A stretch of 64,000 nucleotides of DNA from Pithys albifrons albifrons (GCF_047495875.1 NC_092497.1:32991375-33055374), one strand, 5' to 3'. Shown: positions 21,150 through 33,263, numbered from the stretch's first letter. Translations and numbers: made by a program. Notes: generated from the letters alone by a model not told the origin.

Positions 21150-22050
21150 TCACAGCAGGGGGCGCTCTGGCAGCCCCAGCGGCATCTGTCCTCCGCTTGC
21201 TTCTCTCCTCACGACAACGGCGGCAGCGGCGGTGGCAGCGTCAGTGCCAGCAGCAGCTGCCACAATGTCAGCTGCGCCTAGACCCGGCCTCCCGCTCATG
21301 GCGGCGGCCACGGCGCCAGCAGCTGCGGCAGCAGCCTGCCCGGCGCCCGCCAAGTCCAACTCCTGCTTCACAACGGCCGCAGCAGGGGCGGCGGGGGCTG
21401 TAACTGCAGCCGCCCTGGCCCCGAGTGCCTCTACTTTTACACAGACTGCGGTGGGAGCGCTGGCAGGGACAGCGACGCCAGCTGGGGCATGGGTGGCCGC
21501 GTGAGCCGCGGCGGCCCCGGCGGGGGCGGCAGTGGCCGCAGAAACGGTTACGGCTGCCCCGTCCCCTGCGCTGGCTCCTCCGCCGGGATCGCAGGCCGCG
21601 GTGGCAATGCTGGTGGCGGTAGGAGCAGGGGCAAGGCAGCCGTGGCCCCGGCGGGGTGGCCCCGCTCGCTGAAACAACAGCGGTACTGGCCCCCAGGCCG
21701 GCCCCGGCCCCGCCTGCTTCCCCCTTCACAGCAGCAGGGGCGGGAACAATGGCCTCAGAGGCCCACCTCTGGGTGTGGGCCCCCACAGCATCAGGGGCGG
21801 GGGCGAGGGTGGCAGAAGCCAACTCCTGGGAGGGGCTAACAGCCGCGGCAGAGGCGGGCAGTGCCGGCCCCGGGGCGAGCCCCTAGGACAGGCTTTGGGC
21901 TGGACCCACCGCGACTCCTCCCGAAGCTGAACACTGGCCGCCTGGAGCACCACCAGCCGCAGCTGCGACCAGGGCGGGGCCAGCCGCCACACCGGGCACA
22001 GCTACGGCCCCCCCCCCCGCTCTCCCTGGCCCGCCGGCGGGTGCAACTCC
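21150..22050 (-). other. GC-rich, Ala/Pro/Gly-coding block inside gag
   Basis: About 0.9 kb of very GC- and CpG-rich DNA with open stretches in several frames on both strands, all low-complexity Ala, Pro, Gly or Arg. It lies between a matrix-like gag start (22554) and the nucleocapsid, where capsid is expected. Its base composition differs sharply from the AT-rich flanks and from the rest of the ERV. It could be a captured host CpG island or exon, or an expanded gag linker; the sequence alone does not decide. Confidence 0.75.
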
Positions 22051-22554
22051 GCCCACAGCTGGTGAATGTCCCCAGCGCAAACTGGGAAAAATTAGTAAAT
22101 CCAAATCTTCTAAAGTTTCCACGGGAGGGATTTTCGGAATCGATACCTTTTTCTTTCCCTGCTTCTCACTTCTGCCCAGTGTCATTATGGGCATTTCCAC
22201 TGGTGTGGTAAGTGGTTCAGCTATTAAATCAGTGTCAGAACCACCATTTCTCCTTTGATTTTGACACTCTGTCACCATCAGAAATAAATCTGCATATCTG
22301 GCCTCTTTCCACTTCTGATCTTTATGCAAGCACAACAATAACTGGAGGACTAAACTGCTCCTCAGAGATCCATATTTTGGCCAACCTGTATCATTTTTCT
22401 TAGCATAAACTGGCCAAACCTCCGTGCTTAAATCTGTAAATTCTTGTCTTGTTAGCTCTCTTTCAGAGCCAACTAGATCACACCCGTTTCTTAAGCTATG
22501 TCCCAGAGGTGTATCCTCAGGAACCTCACTACATAGGGAATATAAGAGATCCAT
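21883..22554 (-). pseudogene. gag: Matrix-like gag N-terminus of class I ERV
   Basis: Open frame of 223 residues. Residues 40-95 contain VWPVY..NDTGWPKYGS followed by a helical stretch, the WP...GWP pattern of gammaretroviral matrix domains. The Met at 22554 is not followed by the Gly used for myristoylation, so the start may be elsewhere or lost. From about residue 160 the frame enters the GC-rich block and becomes Gly/Ala/Pro-rich. No capsid follows. Confidence 0.65.
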
Positions 22555-23128
22555 TTTCTGAGCAAACTGCTGCTATTAAGGGAGAACAGGTGTCTTTCCC
22601 CCTTTTCCGACTCTGTAGAACTATTCTAATAGTTCTCAGGGCAGGCAATGCCCCTCTGCAAACTGAGTGGACTAGTTGGGCCAATGCCAGTCCTGGACCC
22701 TTGCCAGAACTCCTGGGTGAGACAATTTGGACAGCTGCCGCTTTTCATCAATTATGAGCGAGTTCAGAGATATATAGAAGAATGCAGATACAGGAAAAGC
22801 AATTAGGGGAAAAGAGATACAGTGACCTAGGTCCTTTCACTCGTATTACAAAAGGGAGATTTGCCCAACTCAAACCCCCTTCCTCTGCCCCTTACGAGAC
22901 TTATGTATTTGCCCAGGTTTTTCAATAGCTAGCTATGCAAACAACTCTCTATCTTACCTCCCAAAACTGGTCTGTCAGAGCCGTAGGGTATTGCCTCCTC
23001 AGTCGAGATGGAAAGGGAGCCTCCTGATGTTTGTGCCGGCAAGTGGAGGTCCTCCTTTCAATGGTAACCACTTGATCAGGGGCCAGATGACCTCAGATGT
23101 CTCCCTGGTCCCAGCCGGGGTGCCAAAC
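22555..23128 (-). other. 5' leader and primer-binding site of class I ERV
   Basis: About 570 bp without a supported gene between the 5' LTR and gag. Directly after the LTR on the element strand (23126 downward) the sequence reads TGGCACCCCGGCTGGGA. The closest tRNA 3' end I know is tRNA-Asp, with a few mismatches; this assignment is tentative. Confidence 0.55.
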
Positions 23129-23563
23129 TGATGCCTCCAGACCCTGTATCCCTGTGAACAGAGACACACTGAAGACTGGTTAATGGAGAAAGATATAGGG
23201 TTTTTTTATTGGAAGCTTTCAGGGTTCAAATCCAGAGGGGTTTGACCCCTAGGTCAGGAAGTTTCAGGGTTTTATACCCCTTATTAACATCCAATCAGTA
23301 CTCTTATTTCTCTTGAATGCCCACCCAAAAGGCCTGTCACTGTGCCCCCTTCTTCATGGGGGGGGCAGTCAGGCCTTCTTCTGTTGTTTGTCTCCTGTTA
23401 TCTTGCAGGTGGCTGCTCAAAAACATGTGGCCTTGTTAGGGCCTGAAAGCAGCTCCTAAACTCGTGAGAAAGGCACTTAATATGCATACTTAAAATCAGA
23501 GTAACTCAGTAGGACTATATGATTCTAAAACCCTCTAAAATTACATTAAATTTTTAGGCATCA
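23129..23563 (-). repeat. 5' LTR of class I ERV
   Basis: Same length, termini and order as 15349-15783, with about 12 substitutions and no indel by eye. The right flank is acggg, which does not match the left flank of the provirus. Confidence 0.95.
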
Positions 23564-23668
23564 ACGGGAACCTTTTTTTTCAAGGATGTACTGGAGAAGT
23601 AATTCTTCACAAAACCTCTACAGTGGTTTTGTTTTTCTAGCAGATATATGATCTCGTACATAACATTG

Positions 23669-24247
23669 TGTCTTGGGTTGAGCTGGCAAAACACCAACTG
23701 CCCAATACAGAGTGTTAGAGCCTCCTTTCCCCCTGCCAAGAAAAGGGAGGAAAAAAAACCCCTCTGGAAACTCAAACTAGGTTTAAACTTAAACTAATTA
23801 GATATATATTTATACAGAAAAGAGAAAATGAAAACTACAATATAACACACACTTACATGAGTTAGATATAACGACAATTTTCTACCTCCTACCAAAACCA
23901 GATTCCATCACTCTAGAACTAATAAAGCATCCCAAAAGACACCCAGCAAGGCAAAAGAGAGAGCATAATAATAAAATGTTTCTACTTCCCTGAACTAAAT
24001 CAAAATACAAGTAGTGTTGACAGCAGTTGAGGCCCAGGACAGCAAGACAGCAGCTGTGTGTCTTACCTCTACTGCAGACATGATGGCAACTGAGAAACTC
24101 CTCCTACCTATCTCAGGTTTGCGTCATTTTGTATGAAATATTTCTTTGGTTACTTAAGTCAGGTGATATCTGTCTCTCCTAATGTACGTGGATTCTCTGA
24201 GCCTGTTAATTTGAGGCCTAGCTAAAACTTACGCCAAAACTACCACA
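23669..24247 (-). mobile_element. Solo LTR, family B
   Basis: Minus-strand copy of the LTR family also at 32570-33177 and 55660-56245. It is flanked by CATTG (23664-23668 and 24248-24252). An 89-bp AT-rich stretch separates it from the class I ERV. Confidence 0.88.
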
Positions 24248-24723
24248 CATTGCTATGCTTTGCAGTAATTTTTTTCTTTTTAAATCCTGATATTCATATT
24301 GGAAACCTTTTTCAGAACTCCTCTGGTAGTCAGAATCCTACCGATTCCTCACCTCTGTGACCTCAAGAGGAAAAAGTATTTTTGTTTACAAAATTCATAT
24401 GTATATTCTCTAAAGCATTTGCTTTCACTTCATGTTATTTGTGTAATAAACCTATTAATAATGTGCCATTATATTTCTTAACTACTCTACAGTTTCTAGG
24501 ATAACATAATCTGATTCTTTTAGTCTTCTTTGTGGGACTCTCTCAGTCATCTTTTAGTCTTTGTTGATATCTGGATCTTTCTCCAGCTGTACAATAGGTA
24601 CTCCAAAGATGCTTACTACAGTCTCTATAGTATTAAACCAACTAATTATTCTGCTGGGAATATACTACATTATGCATCCTTTCTGATGACTTTCACCTTT
24701 CACAGCTTCATTATTTAGGTGAA
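24248..24723. other. No gene seen
   Basis: AT-rich sequence with short chance frames only. Confidence 0.6.
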
Positions 24724-25326
24724 TGTCTTGGTTTCATTCTGGCTTCTTAACCCTGAGCTGCTCCTCAAAGCAGGAAAAAGGAGAAAAAGGGAAAAAAAAA
24801 TCTCAAAAGAGACTGAGTTAAGTCAGTATATATATATATATATATATATGTGTATTTCTAAACGTTCACAATTATGTGTATACAATCTGCACCTACAGAT
24901 TGGGAAGGGAAAAGGGAAGGGGGAAACAGGGGCAACAAAGAGACAAAACAAAAATCAGTGGGTCCCAAAACACTCCCATTCACCCTCCAAGTAAACCCGT
25001 ACAATACAATCCCACCAACCACTCTGAGAAGAAAGCTAGCCCTCTCTTTCACGCTCCTTCACTCACGTCTCTTCTCTGATCTTCTGTGTGGGTCTGATAA
25101 GGTACTGAGAGCAGCAAAATACTCACTGATCCCAACCCTCACCAGAAAGAGAAGAAACAAACTTCTTATCTCTTTGTCTCATATTCTTCCTTGTCCTGTG
25201 GGAGGGGAAAGAACAGGTGAGAAATACCTTGGAGACAAGCCCCTCCCTAGTTACATCTGGTTACCAGGGAAAGCCTGGATCAAACTATCACAGGTTGCCA
25301 GGGAAAGCCTAGATCAAACTATCACA
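24724..25326 (-). repeat. 3' LTR of old ERVL-like provirus
   Basis: On the element strand it runs from TGTGATAGTTTGATC to ...ACCAAGACA. A purine-rich tract matching that of the intact ERVL-like copy adjoins its right edge. The first 34 bp of the LTR occur twice in tandem (25259-25292 and 25293-25326). A TA run lies near 24829-24849. It shares only a general TGTxxTAGTTT start with family A, so it is a different LTR family. Confidence 0.8.
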
Positions 25327-25702
25327 TTCTCCACCTCTTATTCCACACTCTTTCTTTCCCTTCCATGCAACACTTATACGTCGCAATTGTGTATACCCCA
25401 CACATACATACACATATGTATAGTCCTTATGTAGTCTTTTTGAGGATCAGCACCAACATCGGTTCACTTTGGATCTTTTGCCTTCTTGGTTAGAGTCACA
25501 GTTCCGAGTTCAGGACTGGTTCACGGGTTGGGGCTGTCTTGTCATTGGACATCATGGGATACTGGTATCAGCTTGTTTGGGTCTTTCTCATTTGGTGTCT
25601 GGTTTCTTGCAAAACACAACTTGAAGCACGTAATTAGCTGTTCCCCAAGGCTAAGTTGCATTGAGGCACACACTGGATTTCTCCATCCTCTCTCATTACC
25701 CA

Positions 25703-28700
25703 CTAGGTATTTCTGGGCCTTTGAGTGAAAACAATCCCACAAATGGGTTTGTTTTGGCCTGAGAAAGGAGTAATATAAACAGATTTTCTTAACATGTCTC
25801 TCAGGTGAATTGCTGGAACTTTGTCTTTATCTACTGCATGGTGGGATTCTGCTTTGGCCGGACTAGCTTGATTGACAGAGCCTTTAGCCACTGGCCAGGT
25901 GACTTTGGTTAAATATTTCAAAAATTCCCAATTCTTGAAAGTTCCTCTACTTAGTGACTTCAGAGTTGTTTTGAGTAGTCCATTGCACCCTTCAACTTTC
26001 CTAGCAGCAGGTGCATGATATGGAATGTGATATACCCATTCAATACCATGCTCCTGTGCCTAAGTGGCCACTAGATTATGTTTAAAATGGGTCCCGTTGT
26101 CTGACTCAATGCAATATGGACTACCATGCCTCCACAAGACCTGCTTCTCAAGGCCCAGAATGGTATTCTGGGCCGTGGCATGTGACACTGAATATGTCTC
26201 TAGCCATCTGGTATTTTTTTCCACCATGGTAAGCACATAGTGTTTACCACAGCGTGTCTGTGCCAAGGTGATGTAGTCAACTTGCCAGGTTTCTCTATAT
26301 CTACATTTGTCCTAGCATCTACTATGCTAGAGGGGCTTCAACCTTTTTGCCTGTTTAATAGCGGTACAGGTTTCAGAATTGTGGAAAACCTGGAAGATAG
26401 CATCCATGGTTAAATCCACCCCTCGGTCTCGTGCCCACCTGTAGGTGGCATCTTGGCCCTGATGGCCTGAAGCATCATGAGCGCAGCGAGCTAGGAACAA
26501 TTCTCCTTTTTGCTGCCAGTCTAAGTCGTGACACCTTGACCTGTGCAGCTCGATCTGTTTGTCTGTTGTTATCATGTTCTTCATTAGCTCGGCTCTTAGG
26601 CACATGGGCATCTACATGGCGGACTCTTACGTTCAGTTTCTTTACTCTGGCAGCAATGTCTTGCCACAAAACATGCCCAGATGGGTTTCCCTCTACACCT
26701 CTAATTTATTTTCTTCCACCGGTCTAGCCATCCCATAGAGGGTTGGCTATCATCCATGAGTTGGTGTGTAAGTAGAGCCTTGGCCATCCTTCTCTTTCTG
26801 CGATGTCTAAGGCCAATTGGAGAGCTTTGAGTTCTGCAAACTGACTCGATTTGTCTTCTCCTTCGGTGGCTTCCACCACCCGTCAGGTGGGACTCCACAC
26901 AGCTGCTTTCTACTTCTGGCTCTTCCTTACAATACGGCAAGAACCATCAGTGAAAAGGGCATAGCACGTCTCTTCATCTGACAGCTGATTATATGGTGGA
27001 GCTTCTTCAGCTCAACTCACTGACTCTTCTTCCTCATCTGCCAGACTGAAGTTCCCACTTTCAGGACAATTGGTTATGATTTCTATTCGAGTTCCTAATT
27101 CAAACACATTGCATAATCAAAGCAATCCATTTGCTCCACATAGCATCGGTGACATGATGCATAGAGGCCACTTTTCTTTTGAACATCCAGCTTAACACCG
27201 GTAGTTGGGGTGCCAGGAAGAGCAGTTCTTCAGTACCAGTTACCTCTGAGGCTGCTCATATGCCTTCATATGCTGCAAGAAATTTTTTTTTCATAGGGTG
27301 TATTTGGCCTTAGAACCCTTGTAGCTTCGCTCCAGAAACTAAGTGGTTGCCCTTGCGTTTCACCAGAGGCTCCAGGAGGGACCTTTATCTCTAGCTGTAG
27401 AGTGAAGTACATTCTTCACATCTGGGCTCATCCTGACAGATCTCAGAGCCATGGCATGTGCAATTTCTTGGTTGATTTGCCTAAAAAAAAACACCTGCTG
27501 TTGTTCAGGACCCCATTGGAAATCATTCTTTTTACAGGTCACAAAGTAGAGAGAGCTCACAATTTGGCTGTTCTCAGGGATGTGCATTCTCCAGAAGCTT
27601 ATGTCTCCCAGAAAGGCTTGAGTCTCTTTCTTGTTCATCGGTGGAGCCATTGCTACAATCTTCTTGATGTCAGTTGGAATCTGGCGATGTCCATCTTGCC
27701 ATTTCACCCCTAGGAATTGGATCTTTCTGGCAGGTCCCTTGATCTTACTCTTTTTGATGGCAAAACTGGCCTTGAGGAGAATCTGGATGATATTTTATCC
27801 TTTTTTGAAAACTTCTTCTGCTGTGTCTCCCCATACAATGATGTTGTTGATGTACTGGATGTGTTCTAGGGCTTTATCCTTCTCTAGTGCAGCTTGGATC
27901 AGCCCATGACAAATGGTAGGACTGTGCTGGCCTGGGGCAGTCAGTTCCAGGTGTGTTGAACACGCCTCCAGGTGAAAGCAAACTGTGGCCTGCAGTCTGC
28001 CACCAAGGGAATGAAGAAAAATGCATTAGGGATGTCAACAGTTGCATACTACTTTGCTGCCTTGGACTCCAGCTCATACTGGAGCTCTAACATATCTGAC
28101 ACAGCAGCACTAAATGGTGCTTACTTCATTCAAGCCACAATGGTCCACAGTCAGTCTCCATTCTCCATCAGATTTCTGTACAGGTCAGATGGGGCTGATG
28201 AAGGGTGAGTGTGTTCTACTGACTACTCCTTGACTTTCCAGCTTTCTGATCATCTTATGGATGGGGATCACAGCATCTTGGTTTGTCCAATATTGTCATC
28301 AGTGTACCGTTGCGGTGGCTAATGGTACTTTTTGATCTTTGAATCAGAGTAGTCCCACAAGGGTCTTCTGAGAGGCCATGAAGGGCAGATAACTTTTTGG
28401 ACTTTTCTTCAATCACCGTGGCTGCACCAAAAGCCCACCGGTACCCTTTTGGGTCCTGGAAGTGTCTTCTCTTTAGGTAGTCCATGCTAAGAATGCAAGG
28501 GGCTTCTGGCCCTGTCACCATGGAATGCTCTTCCCACTGGTCTCTCATTAAGCTTACTTTGGCCTCTACCACTGATAATTCTTCAGATTTTCTGGTTACT
28601 CCAGAAATAGAAACAGCCTCTGTACTCTTAATGGCATCAGTGTACATTGGGCATCCGTATCTACCAAAGCCCAGTATCTCTGAGGATCTGATGTGCCAGG

Positions 28701-28722
28701 CCATCAAACCTACACAGTCCAA
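25703..28722 (-). pseudogene. pol: Decayed ERVL-type pol
   Basis: It has the same domain order as the intact pol at 1512-4706, read on the minus strand in many short frames. Protease is near 28650, where the active-site triplet reads DTD instead of DTG. RT spans about 28200-27360 and includes the block ending at 27360. RNase H is around 26940-26500, the integrase zinc finger at about 26540-26340, and the catalytic core with ESDNGTHF near 26090. The C-terminal domain runs to 25703. Dozens of stops and indels show long neutral decay, unlike the intact copy. Confidence 0.88.
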
Positions 28723-28739
28723 TAAACCTGATTATCTTC

Positions 28740-31072
28740 TTGGTCCCTCTCCCGCTCCTGGCAGAAGGCAGGGCCCCCCTATTGTTGCTCCTGGTCAGAA
28801 CATTCTCCATCTGACCTCAGCAACACTCCATCAGAGGCTCCTCCATTAGAGTTGAGGGAGTTGCTCCTTTTGCATCCTGGAGAGCGATGTTTCTTCTCTG
28901 GAGTCTTCGCCTCAACTACATGGACAGCTTTTTTGCTACTTAACATTTGTCTCAATTTCCATAATCGAGCTTAGAGGTGGGTTCACTGTCCCACTTCTTC
29001 ATGCTTTCCCCCAGTTTATTCAGAAGTGCTCACAAGAAACAACATTCACAACATGTCTTGGAGCTTCCTGTTCTCCCGTATGCAGCATGAGGTGACTGAG
29101 AACGAGACCGAGACTTTTCTCTGTGACTTTTAGAATTTTTGTCTTTAGGGTTTTCTTCATATCTGGAGTATTCATTATTTCTCTCCACTCTTTCCTTACT
29201 GTAGGTGGGTCACTGCAGAGAATTGGAGCAGTCTTCCATACTCTCTGTTATGCTCTGTATCCAATGACACATGTTGTCCATGTCTATCTCGTCCATCTTT
29301 GGAGGGTTTGTGATTATCAGACAGGAGAGGGAGTGTTTAGGGGCACATTTAATTACCTTCTACATTGGCTGCATGCATATAAACTTCTCTGGAACTATGA
29401 GGTCATAGTAGTCTGGATCAGAATATATAATCTCAAGCATGGCCAATTCCTGCAGGTACCGGCTGCTTTATTCTGCAGTGTTCCACTGTCCTGGGGAGCT
29501 TATCAGATACTCTTTAAATGGGTATCTTGCCCTCACAGCACGGAGGATTCAGAGCTAGAGACTGGATGCTATTCTCTCCCTCCCTATGTCATGTTCTATT
29601 TCATGGTCATGGACAAAAAATCCCAATTGTGCCTCATGACCCTCAAGCACATGACTACTAGCCCCATTGTCCCAACATTGCACCAACCAGATGAGGTTTC
29701 ATTCATTGGGCAAGTAATTATAGTCTCTGTGCAAATCCCGAATCTCTTTTGGAGTTAGCGATTGTGTGATTTTATTTTCCTTCATTATTTCTTGTCTATT
29801 CCGCGTAGAATCCTGTCCACTTCCTTTGCACTCTTCCACTCTTACGTGGAACTTCTCTCACCTCCTTGAACTGGCCCTTCTCACATAGGGATGGGTATCG
29901 AGCGTGCTGTGGGGATGGACTCCTATGCTGTTCCCACCATGGGGATAAGCTTCTATGCCATTTCTGCCTTGGAGAGGAACTCCTACATTGTCCACACTGT
30001 GGAGAGGGACTTCTATGTCGCTCATCTTGCCTAATGGGTGGAGGTAACGAATAGTCTGTCGGGTACCAGGACAAAGGCTTCCCCCAGTCATCTATTCCTT
30101 CTGATGTGGGTTTGGTGTAGAGAGGTGAGGCCATGCCTCCAAGAGAAGGTTGGGTCTGGAGAGGTAGAAGTGGTTCTTCCTCAAGCTGACGGAAATGCAT
30201 TGATCTCCTCCTTACGTGTTCTGTGATCCTGAATATGTAGTCAGGGTACAAATCACCAAGTGACACTCTACCCTGGGTCACTTGTACCGTCTTTTTCCTT
30301 TCTCTTGACAGTACTCTGCTCTCTTTCAGATGGACCCCTAGCTCATTTGGATGCGCCCCTAGTTCTTTTGGGCATGCTTTCTCTCTTGTGGCTGCTCCTT
30401 CTTCTCTGGCGGTTGCTCTTTCTTCTACTATGATTGCTCTTTCTTCCTTTGCAGCTATTTCCTCCTCTCCCATGGTCACTCTTCATCTATTGCAGCCACT
30501 ACTTTGTCTGTTCCTACTGCCCCTTCATCACAGCCACTCCTTCGTTCATCACTTCAGCTTCTTCATCCTTCATCCTTCTGCTTCTTCATCCTTCGTCTTC
30601 ATCTTCAATCTTGTTGTTGTTGTTGTTGTTGTTCTTCTTCTTTTCTTCTTCTTCTTCTTCTTCTTCTTCTTCTTCTTCTTCTTCTTCTTCTTCTTCTTCT
30701 TCTTCTTCTTCTTCTTCTTCTTCTTCTTCTTCTTCTTCTTCTTCTTTTCTTCTTCTTCTTCTCCTTCTACATGTTCCAATCATAGGGCTGGGTCTCCAGT
30801 TTCCTTTGTCCCCATCTTCTTCTTCTTTATGGGGAAGACAGTAATCTTTGACTTCTTAGCTTGGGTTTGGATTTCCACAAGCCACGCTGAATCTGTGCTG
30901 GTTTTGGCTCAAGTCTGAGTTTTGGAAGCAGCATTGGTCTTACACTGTGTTTGAGCTCTGCTTCCCATGGGCTGAATGGGAACATCACTGGTCTCGGATG
31001 GCATATTCTGATTTTGTGTTTTGGCCTTAATCCTTTGAGAGATGATCCCTTGAGATGGTCTATGGCAATCAA
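28740..31072 (-). pseudogene. gag: Decayed ERVL-type gag with repeat-built N-terminus
   Basis: The capsid-like part (about 29800-28950) has an ITQSL..KEIRDLHRD start and a NLIWLVQCWDNGAS block, which align with the tryptophan-rich capsid of the gag at 48-1511, but with in-frame stops. Upstream, one open frame (30479-29796) holds about seven degenerate 7-residue Glu/Arg units (near 30470-30330) and four degenerate 10-residue units of RSPSP type (near 30020-29890). Further upstream the frame is a GAA tract coding Lys/Glu. A basic TQAKKSK-like stretch near 30850 recalls the basic segment of the intact gag. Function in the living element would be virion structure. Confidence 0.72.
30609..30772 (+). 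repeat. (TTG)n then (TTC)n microsatellite
   Basis: About eight TTG units are followed by roughly 45 TTC units with two TTTTC breaks. On the gag strand this is a GAA purine tract coding poly-Lys/Glu. Long GAA/TTC tracts are prone to slippage and to triplex DNA. Confidence 0.98.
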
Positions 31073-31270
31073 TAAGCTCTAGCCAGGAGCCAGCACAAAG
31101 TGGAGAATCATATATACGGATTGTTGTAGGGAAAACACCCTTCTACTAAATGGTGGGCCAGCTCACCAGAATCGCACACTTATTCTGGCGTAAACTCGCA
31201 GTTAATGGGGGATGCCACATGCCCTATCACCTTACCAAGGTCTAACCAGGCCCCATCCCACCTGGGGACT

Positions 31271-32569
31271 GGCCTGTCTGAAGACCTTTTCAAAGTTCCA
31301 ATGAGTCCCCTCGAGGTGCACCCTTTCCTACCTCTGTGGCAGGGGAAGCAACACATGACCATTCTTCCAATCTTAAACAATATATATACACACACATACA
31401 TATATACATAAAATTATATACCTCAAAATCATCCAGTTCTTCCTATGTATCATGTACATCTACTTTTTATGTCTATTGAAAAGTCCATCACAATCAGTTC
31501 CAAAATTTGTTTTTGATGGACTGTATTCAGATTCTAGAATCTGAACTGAAATAGAACCTCTTGAACAGCTGTTACTTATTCTGCAGAAAACTTTTACTCA
31601 TCCCTTATCTCTAACCTGAATAATCATTATCCTCTCCATGCTACAATGCCAAGATACATGGATATTATTGTAATTTCTTCACCTGTGAATAGTAAAAAAT
31701 CAATAAGGTAAAATTGGAGCCCTTGTGATAAAGTATCTTTTCTGAAGAGGATACTATTCCATAACAAATAATCTGATATCATATATAATATAATGTAATA
31801 TAAGATCATATATTCTATTTCACATGTAACATGTCTGGAAATATTATTAAAGTTTGTTCCTCTGAGCCTTTTTTCATTCCTGTCTTCACAGAAATTAGCT
31901 GAAGAGTCTTGATCATAAAGTGCTATTTGTCAAACTTGGAGAAAAGAATATCATACAGGTCTCAGTTGTATGAAAGATTATGAGAGTTTAATAACATACA
32001 GTACATATAAACATTTTAGGTTATATTGTGGTGTTATAAAAAGACATAAATCATGTTTACAACAAATGAGGGTGTTTTCTAAGTCTCCATGGACCTTCAA
32101 GATAACTACTGAATTTATGTGAAGTTTTCCCCTTATCAAAATGGTTCTATAAAAGGAGGTAGTACAAACACTTTGCAATATGAACACTTCAGAGGGTTTA
32201 CTGAAAACTTTTAAACTTGAAATGATTATAAAATATATTTGTCAATACTTGCTTTTTAATATACTATAAATCTTGGAAATAACTGTTTTAAGAGTGAGAA
32301 TCCAAACAAGCCTGAGCTATGCCGCATAATGTGAGAATAAGATATAGGATGTGGTATTATTTTCACTTCTCTCACCCAGTATGGGGTGAGTTTGTCAATC
32401 TAAATTACAATACCAATGTTACTAAGATAGATATTGAATCTATACCATTCAAGTTAGAGACAGTAATTTTACATCTAGGAGTCATTTTAAACCTTTTTCC
32501 AGGGCCACATGATACAGTTTAATGATCAGAATCCATATGGAAATGGGAAAAAAATTGTGTGTTTGATAC
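31271..32569. other. No gene seen
   Basis: AT-rich DNA with a small TA/CA run near 31380-31410. The left part could be ERVL leader; the rest has no recognised repeat. Confidence 0.5.
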
Positions 32570-33177
32570 TGTGGTAGTTTTGGCTTTAGTTTCAGCTAGG
32601 CCTTAGCTAGGCCTCAATTCAGCAGGCCCAAAGGATGTGACATAGATGAGAAGGGACAAGCATCATCTGACTTAAGCAGCCAAAGAGGTATTTCCTATCA
32701 TCTGACATCATCAAGAAGTGCCAAGAAGTATTAAAAGAGAGGGAAGTGGAGCTTCTGCCTCTTTTGGTCTTTGCCTCAGACCTGAAAGGACGCACTGCCC
32801 TGACTCTACCAAGATTAGGCCTTGCCGCCATCCCCACTGTGTTACCTAGGGAGGTAAACATCTTCTTGTTAATTTTCTCCTCTCTTGCTGGAAGTTTCCT
32901 CTGAAAGAGTTTTTGGGAGATTTTGTGGGGTTGGGGTGGTTGGAATCTGTATTATTTGGTTGGGTGGCTCGGTAGCTATTGTTGTTAGTTTGGTTTTTTT
33001 TTCTGACATTTGTATATATATGTATTATATTCTGGTTTTAATTGTCTTTCTTTTGTATAATATAAGAGGCTTACTACTTCAGGGTTTGGGGTTTTTTTTC
33101 CTCTCCCTCCTTTTCCCTTGGTAGAGGGGGGACCTTTTCTCCCTGTGTTGGGAATTTTGCCAGCTCAACCTAACACA
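32570..33177 (+). mobile_element. Solo LTR, family B
   Basis: A 608-bp LTR from TGTGGTAGTT to CTAACACA with perfect 5-bp duplication GATAC (32565-32569 and 33178-33182). The right duplication directly abuts the ATC repeat tail of the RTE LINE, so the LTR landed at the end of that tail. Confidence 0.92.
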
Positions 33178-33182
33178 GATAC

Positions 33183-33221
<39 letters not shown>
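33183..33221 (+). repeat. (TCA)n tail of the RTE LINE
   Basis: About 13 TCA units. Read on the minus strand they follow the LINE's 3' end, as RTE tails do. Confidence 0.95.
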
Positions 33222-33263
33222 CTATCATGGCTAGGCTTCGAGAATGAAGATTTGGGAAGGGCA

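Larger units (their letters stand above)
15349..23563 (-). mobile_element. Class I (gammaretrovirus-like) ERV provirus, defective
   Basis: Two 435-bp LTRs flank gag, pro, pol and env read on the minus strand. The order, the single CCHC nucleocapsid finger, the pol-env overlap and the CX6CC envelope all fit gammaretrovirus-like ERVs. The LTRs differ at about 12 sites by eye (near 3%). No target duplication is visible (left flank ..tatag, right flank acggg..), so the ends may come from different insertions or have been rearranged. The coding regions carry stops, frameshifts and deletions. Confidence 0.92.
24724..31270 (-). mobile_element. Old ERVL-like provirus, 5' LTR not found
   Basis: On the minus strand the order is gag (about 31.1-28.7 kb), pol (28.72-25.7 kb), purine tract and 3' LTR (24724-25326). 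Pol is colinear with the intact copy at 1.5-4.7 kb but is broken by many stops and frameshifts. The sequence right of gag looks like leader, but no copy of the LTR appears up to 32.5 kb, so the right border given is a guess. Confidence 0.82.

Noticed and set aside
21232..21886. Plus frames rich in Ala, Gly, Arg and Pro
   Set aside because: GC-rich DNA lacks stop codons in many frames; low complexity and opposite to the provirus. The block is reported, the frames are not called genes.
29123..29758. 211-codon plus frame
   Set aside because: Antisense to the decayed ERVL gag capsid region, which is recognisable on the minus strand.
30388..30918. Plus frames with poly-Phe, poly-Ser or poly-Leu
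   Set aside because: Translation of the TTC microsatellite; no gene evidence.
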